DNA of 64,000 bases, from contig OY986965.1 of NCBI GenBank assembly GCA_963920575.1, positions 2,789,072 to 2,853,071 of the forward strand, given 5' to 3'. The first letter of the stretch is position 1. The number at the start of each line of letters is the position of its first letter. Below, piece after piece: positions 62,505-64,000 of this stretch. Below the pieces are notes generated by a model that saw nothing but the letters and a program-made list of their open reading frames with translations, had not been told where the DNA came from and searched no databases. Source of the DNA: Narthecium ossifragum. Lineage: Eukaryota > Streptophyta > Magnoliopsida > Dioscoreales > Nartheciaceae. Both the position numbers and the translations under genes were made by a program.

Positions 62505-62570
62505 CATCTGCGGCTACGACGAGGAGGAGATCTAGGGCGTCGACGGGGAGGAGATCTGCGGCTACTATCA
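62505..62570. repeat. scrap of element A/B family
   Basis: GCGGCTACGACGAGGAGGAG, AGATCTAGGGCGTCGACGGG and a second AGGAGATCTGCGGCTAC match 56340-56395 and, inverted, 34690-34800. The adjacent LTR terminus suggests an LTR inserted into this family. Confidence 0.6.
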
Positions 62571-63237
62571 AACCTATTTTTTAGCTATATGACTATCATT
62601 CCCATGTACATCATGGGCTAAATATCTTTCAGAGAAGAAAAATGTTTCTGCATGCAGTTAGCATAGTTTCTTGCTCGTATGAAACTGTGTTGGATGCTCT
62701 TTGATTGGAGATTGAGAATGCATGTTACAAAGACGCATTTATTCGAACAATCCAAGCGAGTTGGGATTATACGTGGCAAATTTATCTGGATCCCTTGCCT
62801 CTTGCACTGGGTTTAGGCTTTGTTGGATGCTTCCTGCCAGGATGACCATCTTGCTGTAAGACAGGGCTCTTGAATCCGACCGCCATCCAGCTCTCAAATG
62901 CGTGTCCACAGGTTTTGGGCAGAAATCTCTCTATTGGGTACTCAATTCTGTGACCTCTTTCGTAGGAGAGTTTTAATTGTCGAGGTGTTAATCAGGTGTA
63001 TATGTAATTACCCTTTATTGTTGGATTTACTTGCTAATTTTCTAGACTCATTGACGATTTCTAGAGTTTTTGACATGTAGGAAACTAAGGATTTCCATAG
63101 GGCCTATGCATTTTTTTAAGTTTTATGAGGTATCTTGTTCATGTGAGGTAATTACAAATGTAGCAATACAGTCAGAAATATTGAGGTATTGACATATATG
63201 GAGCAATTGTTGTAAGGAAAATGTTTTGTGCAAGTGA
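62571..63237. other. intergenic, no gene seen
   Basis: AT-rich host-like sequence. Parts could be displaced 3' UTR of the 56927 gene, but nothing proves it. Confidence 0.4.
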
Positions 63238-63505
63238 ACATGTGGCATGTATAATACACATGTCACACCGATTCATCCATGTAGTCCATCGGCAGTGATC
63301 TACCGATGGAATACATCAATGAATCGATAGTTCCTTACCGATTGAATTGTATCGGTAGTGAGGTTCCGATTGGTTGATAGAGTTCATCGTGGACTGGGTG
63401 AATAATTCAATCGGTAGTTGCCGATGGACTAGATTAATGAATCGGTAGTCCATTACCGATTCGGACATGTGTAATGCACATACGATGTCAGCATGTAAAC
63501 CAATC
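63238..63505. mobile_element. MITE (copy 2), uninterrupted
   Basis: About 268 bp, reverse complement of the outer MITE at 15556-16110 without the 262-bp Tourist insertion. The ends resemble each other inverted (ATACACATGTCACACCGATT; CATTACACATGTC.GAATCGG). It is rich in CGGTAG / CTACCG motifs. Confidence 0.75.
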
Positions 63506-64000
63506 ATCGCCCTTATTGTAATGCGATTATTATTTCCAAACTGTCTCGTCCTATTTTTGTTCTTATAAGTACGTGATTCTCGTAAATACCCATTCTTATT
63601 AGATATCACGGCAAAACCTGTCTTATTGGTATTTGCATTTGTCCCCGCCTTGATGTTTTTTATAGCAAAAAACCTCTATATTAATCTTTGTTAAATTTTA
63701 TTTAACAATTCAAATTAAACATAGTCATTCAAACCATTGAATAATTAATGAAGAAATTATTCTAGATTTGTCAATTGATTTACTTTGAGTCGAATTGGAT
63801 AAGCATAGAGATTGCGATAGGGATATTCATTTCCACCATTCCACTAGCCCTCTATGATAGTTCGAACACGTTCAAGACACATTAAGCAAATTATCCTTGG
63901 TTTAGTATTTGCTTTGATTCAATTTCACATTTGTTGGATGAGGATATTGTGATCGAGGCATTGATTTTTTAAAAAAATTTAATGAAATTCCAAAATGATT
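63506..64000. other. AT-rich, no gene seen
   Basis: Short open frames only. Nothing recognised up to the window end. Confidence 0.5.

Overview
This is plant nuclear DNA from an angiosperm. The signs are multi-exon genes with GT-AG introns, plant-only gene families (chloroplast DEG protease, auxin response factor), and dense plant-type transposons. The GC-rich first exons and Tourist/Mutator/hAT/LTR content would suit a monocot or magnoliid, but I cannot name the species. There is a 200-base N gap at 30545-30744.

Left third (1-24000): two large minus-strand genes in tandem that look intact. DEG2 (chloroplast Do-like serine protease) spans 368-15162 in 21 coding exons that join in frame to 610 residues. 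An ARF1/ARF2-like auxin response factor spans 16745-23828 in about 15 coding exons. Between them lies a MITE split by a Tourist-like MITE; an unsplit relative of the outer MITE sits at 63.2-63.5 kb.

Middle and right (24700-64000): a transposon-rich zone with few genes. A pumilio-repeat gene remnant (40093-47941, plus) has one exon split by a 5.46-kb TIR element, which itself holds a tandem array, a self-nested TIR pair and a 1.7-kb Pack-MULE carrying an oleate desaturase (FAD2) fragment. One of its introns holds a chimeric Copia insertion. Next come a Pack-MULE carrying a class I TCP domain, a decayed cysteine desulfurase (NFS1) copy, and a TPR-SET gene copy flanked by inverted repeats and broken by a hAT element. 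The only gene here that looks intact is a two-exon plant gene of unknown function (56927-58203).

The strongest unexplained signal is a set of clusters of the palindrome GATCGATC (about 42 copies by eye; about one is expected by chance in 64 kb). They lie inside LTR-like sequences of apparently different families. In three cases they sit just upstream of a TATA box, as a regulatory array in the LTR U3 region would.
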